From assembly GCA_016200225.1 (NCBI GenBank), contig JACQFD010000007.1, forward strand, positions 1-64,000: a stretch of DNA of 64,000 nucleotides. Direction: 5' to 3'. The DNA is from Planctomycetota bacterium (lineage in GTDB: Bacteria; Planctomycetota; UBA1135; JACQFD01). The notes beneath the pieces were generated by a model. The model saw only the letters and a list, made by a program, of their open reading frames with translations. It was not told the DNA's origin and made no database searches. Below, piece by piece: positions 25,200-34,116 of this stretch (the stretch's first letter is position 1; each line of letters begins with the position of its first letter). The translations under genes were made by a program, and so were the position numbers.

Positions 25200-27989
25200 A
25201 TGATCGACCCCAAGAAATCGCAGCGCGCCGCGACCGGACTTTCGCGCATCGGCATATTAATAATCATCGTCGCAGCGGCGATCGTTCTCTGCGTTTCCGG
25301 GTATGCGCTTTTTGGCGGATCGCCGCGATCGGACGATTCCGGAAGTCTACCCGTCGAATCCGACGATTCCTCACAAAGCGCGGCCTCGCAGTCGCGGCCA
25401 TTTTCGATCAAGGCGAATACTACATATAATTCGCGGCGCGTCGAGGCCACCGCCGAAATCGATCCATTCGATCAATCGACGCTGGACCCCGGCGCATTCG
25501 AATTGACGGGACGCGTCGTCGATCCTGACAAGAAACCCGTCGCAAACGCGGTCGTCCGAATGTTTGTAGCAAGTGCGATACTACAATCCACCGCTTATAT
25601 CGATTCGTATCGCAATAACGGATTGCTTGTATACGAGAAACTGAAGCGTTCCGGATCTGACGGAACATTTAAATTCCGCGGTCCGTTCACGGACGGCTGC
25701 GATTTCGCGATCACCGTCACCGCGACCGACCTCGCGCCGGGAATTTTTCATCAACAACATCTCGAAGGCGGGAAAATTACAAATATCGGCGATCTCCAAC
25801 TCGCGCGCGGTTTCGAAATCGCCGGAACCGTCTTTGACCACGCAGGCAATCCGCTCCCTTCGGCTTCCGTTGGATATATATTATCGCCCTCCGAAGCATC
25901 GATCGAACGATTCCTGGAGCAGAACGAGCCTGAAGATTACAAACCGTCCGATGAAAAAGGACAATATCGAATTCAACATTTGACGGAGGGCAGGTACACG
26001 CTCATCGCGTACGCTCCCGGTTACGCGCGAGCGGCGTCGCCGCCGGTTGTTTTATCAAAAGACAAACCGCCGAGACCCGTCGATATTACTCTTGCCCTCG
26101 GCGATCAAATTGCCGGAAATATATTAAATTCCGAGGGCGGCCCCATCGCGGGCGCTAAAATCAAGGTTCGCCTCCAGTCCTCGGATCCGCAGGAAACGGG
26201 CGGCGCGCAAGCTCACTCGGACGACTCGCAGTTCTTTGATTTTCCGATCACGACGGGTTCCGATACGGAAGGCAATTTTCAAATACAAGGACTTCTCGCG
26301 AATGCTAATTATAGACTGAGCGTGTCCGCGAAGGATCATCGGGCCATGTCGATGAAGGCTTCGTCGGGGACGACGGATCTTATCATTCAGCTCAAGCCCG
26401 ATTTTCAAGTGACCGGTATTGTTATAGATAAAGAAACCGGCCAGCCCGTCCCCGGCGCGCGCGTCGCGGTTTTTCGAGGGAAATTAAACGATCTGAAAAA
26501 GGGATTTTTCGCCATGCCGAAGGCCAACGCGCAGACGGATTCGGCCGGACAATTCCTCGCGCGCGACGACGGCGCGCCCGGACCCGCGGCCGTGCTCGCG
26601 TGGGCGCCGACGTATGCGCCCGAGCTGTCGGCAACGATACAATTGACGGAAGGCGGCGAAATTCCGGAGACTAAGATTGAATTGACGCACGGCGCGGCCA
26701 TCGCGGGCCGCGTCCGGATCGGCGCGTCGCGGCAGCCGATCGCGGGCGCATCATTAAACTTATATTTCTCCGGCGATCCGACGAACGTCGCGTCCGTCAG
26801 TTATAAGATTGGAGCGTTCGCCGCGCGCGCGACCTCGGATTCCGAAGGTAATTATGCATTCGACGGACTGCTCGGGGGCAATTATATCGTCGAAGTCCGC
26901 ACCGAATCGAACGGCACAGGTCGAAGCGATATCATCATGCTCGGGGCCGCCGACCGGAAAATGGGCGCCGATATCGATCTGCCGACGCCGTCCACGATCA
27001 AGGGCGTTATATTAAATAATACCGGCGAGAATCCCGTGCGCGTGATCGCGACGCGATCCGACGGCCTGATGTCGGCGGTGTTCGCCGACGCCGAGTCGAA
27101 ATTTATTATTAAGAATCTCGGAGCCGGCCAGTTCAAAGTGCGCGCGGAAAAAGTAAGCTTCAGCGACGACGCGTCCGGCGGCACGTTCGGGCGCAAGAGC
27201 AACGCGGTGGATGTTATTTTAAAGGAAGGCGACACGATCGAACTCGTGCTCGAGGTTCCCGACTCGAACTTCGGCAAACTCGTCGGTACGATCAACGACG
27301 CGGGCGGCCCCGGATCGGGGTATACTTTAATATTAACGAACGCGCCGCCGTCGGGGGGCGGCAAGTCGAAACAGAATATACAATTTTCAAATTACAAAAC
27401 CGTCACCGCCGACGTCGACGGCTATTTTGAATTTCAAAACGTCCGCGAGGGTTCGTACCGAATATATGCAATTCCGCGCGGACGCGGAGTCGCGCCCAAA
27501 AACACGGTCGCCTCCGAGCCCGTGCAGATATTTGCAAACTCGACCGCGCGCAGCACTCTGTTCGGACAGAGCGGACCGCTCAAGGGAACCGTTTCCAAAT
27601 ATGACGGAACCGGCGCGGCGAATGCTAAAATTATTGCAACGGTGAACGCGGAGCGGAGCCCGACGTCCGCGCTGCCCGGCGGCACGACGTTTATGGCGAA
27701 TACAAATAAACTGGGATCCTTCGATTTCGGGCGCCTGCCGGGCGGAGCGTACGATATTATTATTGAAGCGCCGGGAAGCCCGAAGAAACTCGTAACGGCC
27801 GCGATCTATGGCGGATCCGAGGACCCGATTTACGTGACGCTCGACGCCCCTCCGAATAATCCAAACAAACCGAAACAGCAACAAAAACCGAATAATCCAA
27901 ATCCGCAACAAAAAACGGGTCCGAAACCGAATCCCCAACCGCCGCCGCAGCCGCCGGGAAACACGCCGCACCGCCGCCGCCGTCAGTAA
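25200..27989 (+). CDS. Membrane-anchored carboxypeptidase-regulatory-like repeat protein
   Basis: 929 residues from the ATG at 25200. A basic N-terminus and one membrane helix (IGILIIIVAAAIVLCVSGYA, about 17-36) anchor a long exported part. It is made of about eight beta-sandwich units of the CarboxypepD_reg type, each opening with a variant of 'G.V.D....PV.GA.V'. Examples start near 98 (LTGRVVDPDKKPVANAVV), 200, 297, 401 (VTGIVIDKETGQPVPGARV), 495, 608, 700 and 790. The tail from about 885 is a disordered Pro/Asn/Gln/Lys-rich stretch ending RRRRQ. No enzyme domain is present. A structural or adhesive envelope role is inferred. The next gene is a smaller relative. Confidence 0.8.
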   Translation: MIDPKKSQRAATGLSRIGILIIIVAAAIVLCVSGYALFGGSPRSDDSGSLPVESDDSSQSAASQSRPFSIKANTTYNSRRVEATAEIDPFDQSTLDPGAFELTGRVVDPDKKPVANAVVRMFVASAILQSTAYIDSYRNNGLLVYEKLKRSGSDGTFKFRGPFTDGCDFAITVTATDLAPGIFHQQHLEGGKITNIGDLQLARGFEIAGTVFDHAGNPLPSASVGYILSPSEASIERFLEQNEPEDYKPSDEKGQYRIQHLTEGRYTLIAYAPGYARAASPPVVLSKDKPPRPVDITLALGDQIAGNILNSEGGPIAGAKIKVRLQSSDPQETGGAQAHSDDSQFFDFPITTGSDTEGNFQIQGLLANANYRLSVSAKDHRAMSMKASSGTTDLIIQLKPDFQVTGIVIDKETGQPVPGARVAVFRGKLNDLKKGFFAMPKANAQTDSAGQFLARDDGAPGPAAVLAWAPTYAPELSATIQLTEGGEIPETKIELTHGAAIAGRVRIGASRQPIAGASLNLYFSGDPTNVASVSYKIGAFAARATSDSEGNYAFDGLLGGNYIVEVRTESNGTGRSDIIMLGAADRKMGADIDLPTPSTIKGVILNNTGENPVRVIATRSDGLMSAVFADAESKFIIKNLGAGQFKVRAEKVSFSDDASGGTFGRKSNAVDVILKEGDTIELVLEVPDSNFGKLVGTINDAGGPGSGYTLILTNAPPSGGGKSKQNIQFSNYKTVTADVDGYFEFQNVREGSYRIYAIPRGRGVAPKNTVASEPVQIFANSTARSTLFGQSGPLKGTVSKYDGTGAANAKIIATVNAERSPTSALPGGTTFMANTNKLGSFDFGRLPGGAYDIIIEAPGSPKKLVTAAIYGGSEDPIYVTLDAPPNNPNKPKQQQKPNNPNPQQKTGPKPNPQPPPQPPGNTPHRRRRQ

Positions 27990-28023
27990 TTATCAATAGT
28001 TATTCGAGGTCGCGATCGAGCCA

Positions 28024-29085
28024 ATGCAGGCCAGGAAGATATTTAGAATCATACTGGGAATATTATTAATTCCCGTCGCATGCGCCGCGGGACTGTTTCT
28101 CGCGGGCGCGATTTCGCTGAGCCGCGGCGGCGAGCGCTCGAAAGACGCGCCGCGCGACTCGGTCATTCCGCATAGCAAGGCGCTCATGGTTCCCGCGATC
28201 GATGGAAATGTACAAATCCGCGGAAGAGTACAATTCGCCGGAGAACAGTCAAAAAAAGGCGCGACGATCCGTCTGAGCGCCGGTTTTTTACAACTCGAAA
28301 AGACGACCGATGCCGACGGCGCGTTCTCGTTCGATCGTTTGCCGGAGGGCCAGATATCTATTGTTGCATTTTCGGACGAACACGAACCCGTTTTCTTAAC
28401 GTATCCGTCGGCTCCGGCCCACGACATTACGATTAAATTGAACCCGATCGCGAGCATCCAGCCGGCGACGCCGCCCAAGTCGCGCGCCACCGGCGGCGTC
28501 ACGCTCGCTCTCGTCGTTCCTCCCGGATACGAGCCGTCGGCAAAGTTTACAATTTACGCATTGCCCGCGGTTCGCGACGCTCGCGAGAATACTCTTTTGC
28601 CGAAGTCGGCGGAATTCGATATATCAAAACAGCAGGAATTGACAATCGACGGAATGCCGGGCGGCGAATACTCGGTGTTCGCGGTCCCGTTCGGCAGGTC
28701 GCCCGATTCGCGGCGAGCGCTGGCGCAAACGTCGATAACCATAACTCCGGGCAAGACGGAGAGTATTAAATTAGATATTCGTTGCGCGAACTTGTCCGGA
28801 AAAATAATGAACGCGGGCAGAGGCGTGTCTCAGGCGAGAGTCCGCGCCGTGAGGCATTCCGACGGGAAAACTACGGATACGAATCCCGACCGCAGAATTG
28901 TTGAAACCGCCGAAGTCGAACTCGGTCAGACCACGACGGACGACGACGGTGGATTCTCGTTCGAAAATCTTCCGCTCGGAAATCTACAAATCGAAGCGAA
29001 TAAATCCGGCTTCGGCGCCGCAAAATCGACCGTCAATTTGGAACCGGCGGGAAGCGTCGTATCGATCGAGCTGCCGGTCAAATAA
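28024..29085 (+). CDS. Smaller carboxypeptidase-regulatory-like repeat protein
   Basis: 353 residues. An N-terminal membrane helix (about 8-30, ILGILLIPVACAAGLFLAGA) is followed by at least two complete CarboxypepD_reg-like units. The first opens near 62 (QIRGRVQFAGEQSKKGATIR) and has 'TTDADGAFSFDRLPEGQISI'; the last shows 'TTTDDDGGFSFENLPLGNLQ' near 301-320. It resembles the preceding protein in layout and is 34 bases downstream on the same strand, so probably co-transcribed and a diverged paralogue. Function unknown. It meets the DUF4340 gene tail to tail across 15 bases that contain a small inverted repeat (CTATTA C TAATAG). Confidence 0.78.
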   Translation: MQARKIFRIILGILLIPVACAAGLFLAGAISLSRGGERSKDAPRDSVIPHSKALMVPAIDGNVQIRGRVQFAGEQSKKGATIRLSAGFLQLEKTTDADGAFSFDRLPEGQISIVAFSDEHEPVFLTYPSAPAHDITIKLNPIASIQPATPPKSRATGGVTLALVVPPGYEPSAKFTIYALPAVRDARENTLLPKSAEFDISKQQELTIDGMPGGEYSVFAVPFGRSPDSRRALAQTSITITPGKTESIKLDIRCANLSGKIMNAGRGVSQARVRAVRHSDGKTTDTNPDRRIVETAEVELGQTTTDDDGGFSFENLPLGNLQIEANKSGFGAAKSTVNLEPAGSVVSIELPVK

Positions 29086-29100
29086 CTATTACTAATAGAG

Positions 29101-29652
29101 TCATTTCGGTCCGGCGGATCCGCCCGCGGTCGATTTGAAATAATCGGGCGCGACGTCGAATAGTTGTGAAACTTTCGGCGTCGTCACGAGCACGCGGTCG
29201 CCGGGAATCAATCTTACATAGACGCCGTCTTTCGTCGCAGTGGCATTGCCGATTTGAAATATATAGTTTTTGCCGGGAGTATAGATATCGACCTCGAGCC
29301 GCGAACCGCCGAATCCATACTCTTCAAGCGGGCCGCTCTTGCCCCCCGCGGTGACGTCCGCCATGATTCTCGCGTCGAACCGCAGATCCGAAATCGCGCG
29401 AACCACTTTCGACGCGTCCGCCTCGCCGATCGCGGGAAATTTATAAATCCAGCGGTCCTTTTCGTGCGCGATTTCATAAAGAGTATCGGCGCCGCGCTTC
29501 GCGGTGATTTTTGTTACTTTCGGAACGCTAAAATCGAAAACATCGCGCTCGCTCCGATCGTCGAATGTCTTTATATTTAAAACCAAATATAGCGTTCCCG
29601 CGCCGAGCAGAATCGCCACGATCAGGAGCGCCAGCGCCATTTTGGGATTCAT
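29101..29652 (-). CDS. DUF4340 membrane-anchored protein
   Basis: 183 residues from the ATG at 29652, which overlaps the stop of the GldG-like gene (ATGA). One N-terminal helix (MALALLIVAILLGAGTLYLV) is followed by the DUF4340 pattern 'VTKITAKRGADTLYEIAHEKDRW' and 'YGFGGSRLEVDIY...YIFQIGNATATKDGVYVRL'. DUF4340 proteins commonly stand beside GldG-type ABC auxiliary genes, as here. The precise function of the family is unknown. A longer frame to 29820 adds only a sequence overlapping the neighbour. Confidence 0.85.
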   Translation of the reverse strand: MNPKMALALLIVAILLGAGTLYLVLNIKTFDDRSERDVFDFSVPKVTKITAKRGADTLYEIAHEKDRWIYKFPAIGEADASKVVRAISDLRFDARIMADVTAGGKSGPLEEYGFGGSRLEVDIYTPGKNYIFQIGNATATKDGVYVRLIPGDRVLVTTPKVSQLFDVAPDYFKSTAGGSAGPK

Positions 29653-31310
29653 CGCCGCCGCCTCCATGCGATCAGAAAGCCGAATAATGCAAAAATGCCG
29701 GGGACGCCGAAATAGGCCGCGATCAGCAATGCCTCGGCCTGCGGTTCCGTGATTGTAAACGATCGATTGTCGGGCGAGCGCGGCCGCGCCGTCGAAAGGC
29801 GGTCGCGCTTCGAGAGCCAATTGATAATATTTTGAAACAGGTCGCCGTTCGCCGGAATATCCGCAAAGGCGAAATTTGTAAAAAGCTCGTTGGAACCGGC
29901 GACGACGAGCCGGACGCCGCCGCGGGCCGCCGCTCTTGGATCATTCGAATCCGGCGGAATCTCGGCGGCGATGGCGTATGGAACGGGCCCTTTGATGTCG
30001 CCCGTTTCCGGATTGAAACTAACTTTTGGATTTGTTAAATCCGACTCGGCCCACGCGCGATCCGAACTCCACAACAATTCCGTTCGGACCAGCCGCGGCG
30101 ACAGCGACGCGTTGACGCCCGCTTTGCGAACGGTGGACGCGTTCGAAATCATGATATTACTCGTCTTGAGCGGACTGACGATGGGGTGGTCGCCGAACGA
30201 CTTTACTAACATAATCGTCGAACGTCCGCCCGCTTTCTTTTGACTCGAATCGATGACGCGATTTCGGCCGATTTCGATTCCATATTTCGCAAGTAACATT
30301 TCCAATCCGGTGAATCGCCCCGGATCCGCGCAAAGAAAAAGTCCGCCTCCGCGTTCGAGGAATTTTTCAATTACCATGACTTCCGGAGCCGTGAATGTTT
30401 CGGTCGGGCCCATGACGCAGACGACGGAGCTGTCGTCGGGAATTTTTAATTTCTCCAATAGAAACAATTGTCGAACGCGCATCTTTTCCTCCAGGAGCGC
30501 GTTTTTTGCATATAACAATCCCGTGTCGAGTTTCGAATCCTCCGTATCCATTTCGCCGTGGCCGAGAACAAAATCAATATTCGGATGTTGATCCTCGAGA
30601 AGATTAAGAATCCCGCTCGCGATCGCGTGCTCGCCGTTGAACGCCTTCTCCTGCCACGATCGAACGCGGGAAATCGTCACGGCTTCGACATGCGAAAAAT
30701 TTCGAAATGGAATCAGCGATGCGCGGTCGCCGAGTTCGAGGACGATGCCGTTTTTATAATTTTCCTCGCGGGAGTCGATTTTCGTGCGCGTGATCAACTC
30801 GTGTGTCGATGCGGGATCCCGATCGGGATTGATGCGTTGATAATAAATCTGGCTCGATTCGATTTTTAATAAATCAACCAATTCCTCGATCTCGTCGAGA
30901 ATCTGCCTTCGAAGCGGAATATCATCTGTAAATAATGCGGTGATTCGCAGCGGCTTGTTGACTCGATGTAATAATTCCTGCGTTTCCCGTTCCAACGAAA
31001 ACGTGCGAATATGTGTAACATCCAGCGGTCGCGGAATGAACCGCGTCGTCACGATCGCGATGAAAACCCAAATCGCGACCGCGGATATGATATAAATGGA
31101 AACCACAAATCCGATCGTCAACTTTCGCTTTCCATCGGATTTCGGCGGCGGCGGAAGCGCGGGTGCGGGCGGAGTCGGAGGAGGAGGCGGCGGCGGAGAC
31201 TTGGGCGCCGGCGGAACGGGCGGCGGAGCGGCCGCGGGTATTTGCGGCTTTTCCGGCTTCTCCGGTTTTTCCGGATCCGACGGTTTTTGAGGGCCTAGTC
31301 CGAGCGCCAT
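29649..31310 (-). CDS. GldG-like ABC transporter auxiliary protein
   Basis: A 553-residue protein with an unusual low-complexity N-terminus. Residues 1-60 are dominated by Pro, Lys, Glu and Ala (PEKP repeats, then poly-Pro blocks). A membrane helix (about 65-90) and a large soluble 'ABC_transp_aux' (GldG) domain follow: 'PLRITALFTDDIPLRRQILDE' near 119, 'DFVLGHGEMDTEDS' near 250, and 'RGGGLFLCADPGRFTGLEML' near 323. A C-terminal helix precedes AWRRRR. In the Gld/gliding-type ABC systems this subunit sits in the membrane with GldF. It ends in an ATGA overlap with the DUF4340 gene. Confidence 0.86.
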   Translation of the reverse strand: MALGLGPQKPSDPEKPEKPEKPQIPAAAPPPVPPAPKSPPPPPPPTPPAPALPPPPKSDGKRKLTIGFVVSIYIISAVAIWVFIAIVTTRFIPRPLDVTHIRTFSLERETQELLHRVNKPLRITALFTDDIPLRRQILDEIEELVDLLKIESSQIYYQRINPDRDPASTHELITRTKIDSREENYKNGIVLELGDRASLIPFRNFSHVEAVTISRVRSWQEKAFNGEHAIASGILNLLEDQHPNIDFVLGHGEMDTEDSKLDTGLLYAKNALLEEKMRVRQLFLLEKLKIPDDSSVVCVMGPTETFTAPEVMVIEKFLERGGGLFLCADPGRFTGLEMLLAKYGIEIGRNRVIDSSQKKAGGRSTIMLVKSFGDHPIVSPLKTSNIMISNASTVRKAGVNASLSPRLVRTELLWSSDRAWAESDLTNPKVSFNPETGDIKGPVPYAIAAEIPPDSNDPRAAARGGVRLVVAGSNELFTNFAFADIPANGDLFQNIINWLSKRDRLSTARPRSPDNRSFTITEPQAEALLIAAYFGVPGIFALFGFLIAWRRRR

Positions 31311-31325
31311 TGTTCTATATAAATA

Positions 31326-32042
31326 TTATTTCCAACGGCGCGATTCGAGAACGCGCGTCGCGAGAAACAGGAACAGTACGGTCGTCGATAGAAAATAAAT
31401 AATGTCGTTCGTGGCGATCCGTCCCCGCAACAACGGATAAAAATGGCTCGGCATGCTGACATAAGCGAAACACCGCCGCAGCCATTCGGGAATCTCCATC
31501 CCCTCCGTCGCGCCGAGCGTTCGCAATGTAAAGAGAATCAGCGCGGACACGAGGAATGCTACAATTTGCTGCCCGGAGAGCGCGCTCGCGAAAATTCCGA
31601 TCGCCGCGGCGAGCGCGCCTTCGAGGATCATCGCGCCGAAACCGGAAAGCACGGGACCGATGTCGGGATTGCCGCCCGATACTCTTAATAATACATAAAA
31701 CACGGGCAGCGGCAGAAGGCAAAATACGAAGAATGCGACGACGCCGAAGAATTTTCCGAGCACGATTTCGACGTCCCGCACGGGATCGGTTGCGAGCATT
31801 TCGATCGTGCCGTTTCGAAATTCCGAAGCGATCGATCCCATCGTGAGCGCCGGCATCATAACAGATACGAGCCAGTACGCCGTATTTACATAAACACCGG
31901 ACAAATTCGCGGAACGGCTGAAGACGGCGCTGTTCTCGAAAAAACGCGCCATGAACAGCGCGCTGACGACGGCGACGACCCACGCGATCGGCGATAGAAA
32001 ATAACCGATGAGTTCGCGGCGCAATATTATGATTGTCTTCAT
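31326..32042 (-). CDS. GldF-like ABC transporter permease
   Basis: A 238-residue ABC-2 type permease with six membrane helices. The N-terminal 'RRELIGYFLSPIAWVVAVV' is typical of this subfamily, with 'ASEFRNGTIEMLATDPVRD' as the cytoplasmic coupling region after the second helix. Its ATG lies inside the stop of the ATPase gene (ATGA), so the two subunits are translationally coupled. It is followed after 15 bases by the GldG-like gene. Substrate unknown. Such transporters occur far beyond gliding bacteria. Confidence 0.88.
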   Translation of the reverse strand: MKTIIILRRELIGYFLSPIAWVVAVVSALFMARFFENSAVFSRSANLSGVYVNTAYWLVSVMMPALTMGSIASEFRNGTIEMLATDPVRDVEIVLGKFFGVVAFFVFCLLPLPVFYVLLRVSGGNPDIGPVLSGFGAMILEGALAAAIGIFASALSGQQIVAFLVSALILFTLRTLGATEGMEIPEWLRRCFAYVSMPSHFYPLLRGRIATNDIIYFLSTTVLFLFLATRVLESRRWK

Positions 32043-33004
32043 GCCGCGCCCGCCGCCCGCGATGCAGGATCGAGCCGCGTGAGATTGCCAAAAACCTCTT
32101 CGAGCGAAGCGCGCGTCGATTCCAATTCGAGCAACGCCGCGCCGGAATTAATAATTGTTCGAACGATAGCGTCGCGCGCGTCGACTCCTTCGCGCATTTC
32201 CATTTTATAACGAATGCAGCCCGGCTCGGGCGAAGCCTCCGCCGTGAACGCTTCTATTCCGTCGAGGGCCGCCACTGCTTTTTCGAGCGCGGGTCCGCCT
32301 CCGCGAACAAGCACGCGCACGCGCTGGCGTTCGCCCGAAGCATTTCTTAACAATCGGCCGATCGGTTCGTCCGCGACGAGGCTCCCTTCGTTAATAACCA
32401 ATACCCGCGAGCAAACCGCCTCGACCTCGGGGAGAATATGTGTCGAAAGAAAAATCGTACGATTCTCCGAAAGTTCGCGGATGAGCGCGCGCATTTCGAA
32501 TACTTGATTCGGATCGAGGCCGACGGTCGGCTCGTCGAGAATTAAGATCGGCGGATCGGCGACGAGCGCGCCCGCGAGCGCGAGTCTTTGTTTATATCCT
32601 TTCGATAAGTGCCCGGAAATCCGCTTGCGAACGGGCTCGAGTCGGCAGCGCGCGATCGCAAGATTAATTTTACTTTTCCGCGCGGACGAAGGAACCTCCT
32701 TGAGCGCCGCGCGATATCGTAAATATTCCTCGACGCGAAGTTCGGGATAAATCGGCGCGTTTTCGGGAAGATAACCGATCCGCCGACGCGCGTCGATCGA
32801 CCGCGTCAATGTATCAAATCCGCCGACGAGGGCGACGCCCGACGTCGGGGGCAGATAACCCGTCAACATTTTGATCGTCGTGCTCTTGCCCGCGCCGTTC
32901 GGCCCGAGCAGCCCTACGACGTCGCCCGACTCGATTCTAAAAGTAATATCCCGCACCCCGCGGTTCGGGCCGTACGTTTTTGTAAGATTTCTCGCTTCGA
33001 TCAC
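32039..33004 (-). CDS. GldA-like ABC transporter ATP-binding protein
   Basis: 321 residues from a GTG at 33004 (VIEARNLTKTYG), 26 bases after the upstream gene. The frame is open to 33106 but would then overlap the SPFH gene. Walker A GPNGAGKST lies at about 34-42, signature 'LSKGYKQRLALAGAL' near 137, and Walker B/D-loop 'ILILDEPTVGLDPNQ' near 157-171. The H-loop is 'FLSTHILPEVE'. A C-terminal regulatory extension of about 90 residues is present. It energises the coupled GldF-like permease. Confidence 0.92.
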   Translation of the reverse strand: MIEARNLTKTYGPNRGVRDITFRIESGDVVGLLGPNGAGKSTTIKMLTGYLPPTSGVALVGGFDTLTRSIDARRRIGYLPENAPIYPELRVEEYLRYRAALKEVPSSARKSKINLAIARCRLEPVRKRISGHLSKGYKQRLALAGALVADPPILILDEPTVGLDPNQVFEMRALIRELSENRTIFLSTHILPEVEAVCSRVLVINEGSLVADEPIGRLLRNASGERQRVRVLVRGGGPALEKAVAALDGIEAFTAEASPEPGCIRYKMEMREGVDARDAIVRTIINSGAALLELESTRASLEEVFGNLTRLDPASRAAGAA

Positions 33005-33030
33005 GCCCGGAGCCGCCGTTTTTTGATAAT

Positions 33031-34116
33031 TTATTTTTGGCCGGGAACGCCGGCGGATTCGAGCACGGCGCCCATGTGTTGCGCGATCGAAAGCGGACTG
33101 AACCAATCGATGCCGAACGACGGCATTGTTACAGATTTAACGCTAAAATTCTGCGCCGCGAGATAGGCGACGACATTCGCGCCGTTTTCGCCGTACGCGT
33201 CTTTTTGTAATTGTACGGCATTGGCTTCGGCCTCCTTGTTCGCTTGGATGCCCATCGCCTCCTTTTCGCCCCGATATTGTTTGGCATCGGCCTCGATTTC
33301 GCCGACGCGTTTCAACGATTCGGCGTCTAATACGGCGATGGCCATGTCATTGATGGCTTTTAATGTAAGTTTCTTATTCAGAAGTTGAGTCTTCAAATCT
33401 TGAACTTCGTTGTCCGTCCCTTGCATCAATTTTTTCTTCTCGCCTTCCTCTGTTACGAGTTTTTGTTGCGAAACTTCGAGAAGCGTCTTCTGTGTCGATT
33501 CTTTTTGCCGCTGCAATTGCGCTTCGTATTGCGGATCGTATGTAACCTCCATGATCGAAACGTCGACGAGTTCCAAGCCGTTCGAAGCTAACAATTGCGT
33601 CAGCGTCGTCGTCGTCAGACTTTGATAAGCTTTGCGGCGCACTTCCGCATTGTAAATATCCTGGGTCTTTAACGTTCCAAAAACCGTAACAATCGGAGGT
33701 TTTGCGAGATCGCGCGCGAGCGCGCGCAAGGCGTCTCCCGCGCCGACCTTTTCGAAAACGATGTGACCTTTGCCGGGCGCGATTTTAACCAATACGGCCG
33801 CCTCAATCGTGACGCGGTCGCCGTCGAGCGTCTTCGCTTCGATAGCGGCGGCGTCGTTCGGGCCGCGGAGGTCCGGCCTATTTGTAAACGCGATGCGCTG
33901 CGTCGAACGCGGCAGCGTCTCCCACCGTTCGAACGGCCAGATCGATCTGTAAAATCCCGCGTCGTAATCCTGCGGATCGAGGCCGCCCCGAATCCAAAGG
34001 AGATTACTTGTTGTATGCATTCCGATTTCGTCGGGCGCGATGCGCCGGATGCATGCCGAAACGACGAGCGCCGCGAGAAGGACGGCGCCGAAGAATATTA
34101 ATGTAAACTTAATCAT
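33031..34116 (-). CDS. SPFH/band-7 (prohibitin-like) membrane protein, second copy
   Basis: 361 residues. One N-terminal helix (about 3-23) is followed by an SPFH domain (about 27-190: 'RIAPDEIGMHTTSNLLW', 'LDGDRVTIEAAVLVKI', 'GLELVDVSIMEVTYDP') and a coiled-coil rich in Glu, Lys and Gln (about 195-310). SPFH proteins form large ring or cage oligomers that organise membranes and regulate proteases or transporters. Its start overlaps the stop of the first SPFH gene (ATGA), suggesting a hetero-oligomer like HflK/HflC, although HflK/C identity is not supported by a specific motif. Confidence 0.87.
   Translation of the reverse strand: MIKFTLIFFGAVLLAALVVSACIRRIAPDEIGMHTTSNLLWIRGGLDPQDYDAGFYRSIWPFERWETLPRSTQRIAFTNRPDLRGPNDAAAIEAKTLDGDRVTIEAAVLVKIAPGKGHIVFEKVGAGDALRALARDLAKPPIVTVFGTLKTQDIYNAEVRRKAYQSLTTTTLTQLLASNGLELVDVSIMEVTYDPQYEAQLQRQKESTQKTLLEVSQQKLVTEEGEKKKLMQGTDNEVQDLKTQLLNKKLTLKAINDMAIAVLDAESLKRVGEIEADAKQYRGEKEAMGIQANKEAEANAVQLQKDAYGENGANVVAYLAAQNFSVKSVTMPSFGIDWFSPLSIAQHMGAVLESAGVPGQK

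Noticed and set aside
31315..32091. 258-codon frame over the GldF-like permease
   Set aside because: The permease frame at 31326-32042 has six membrane helices and ATGA coupling; this one is an Arg-rich shadow.
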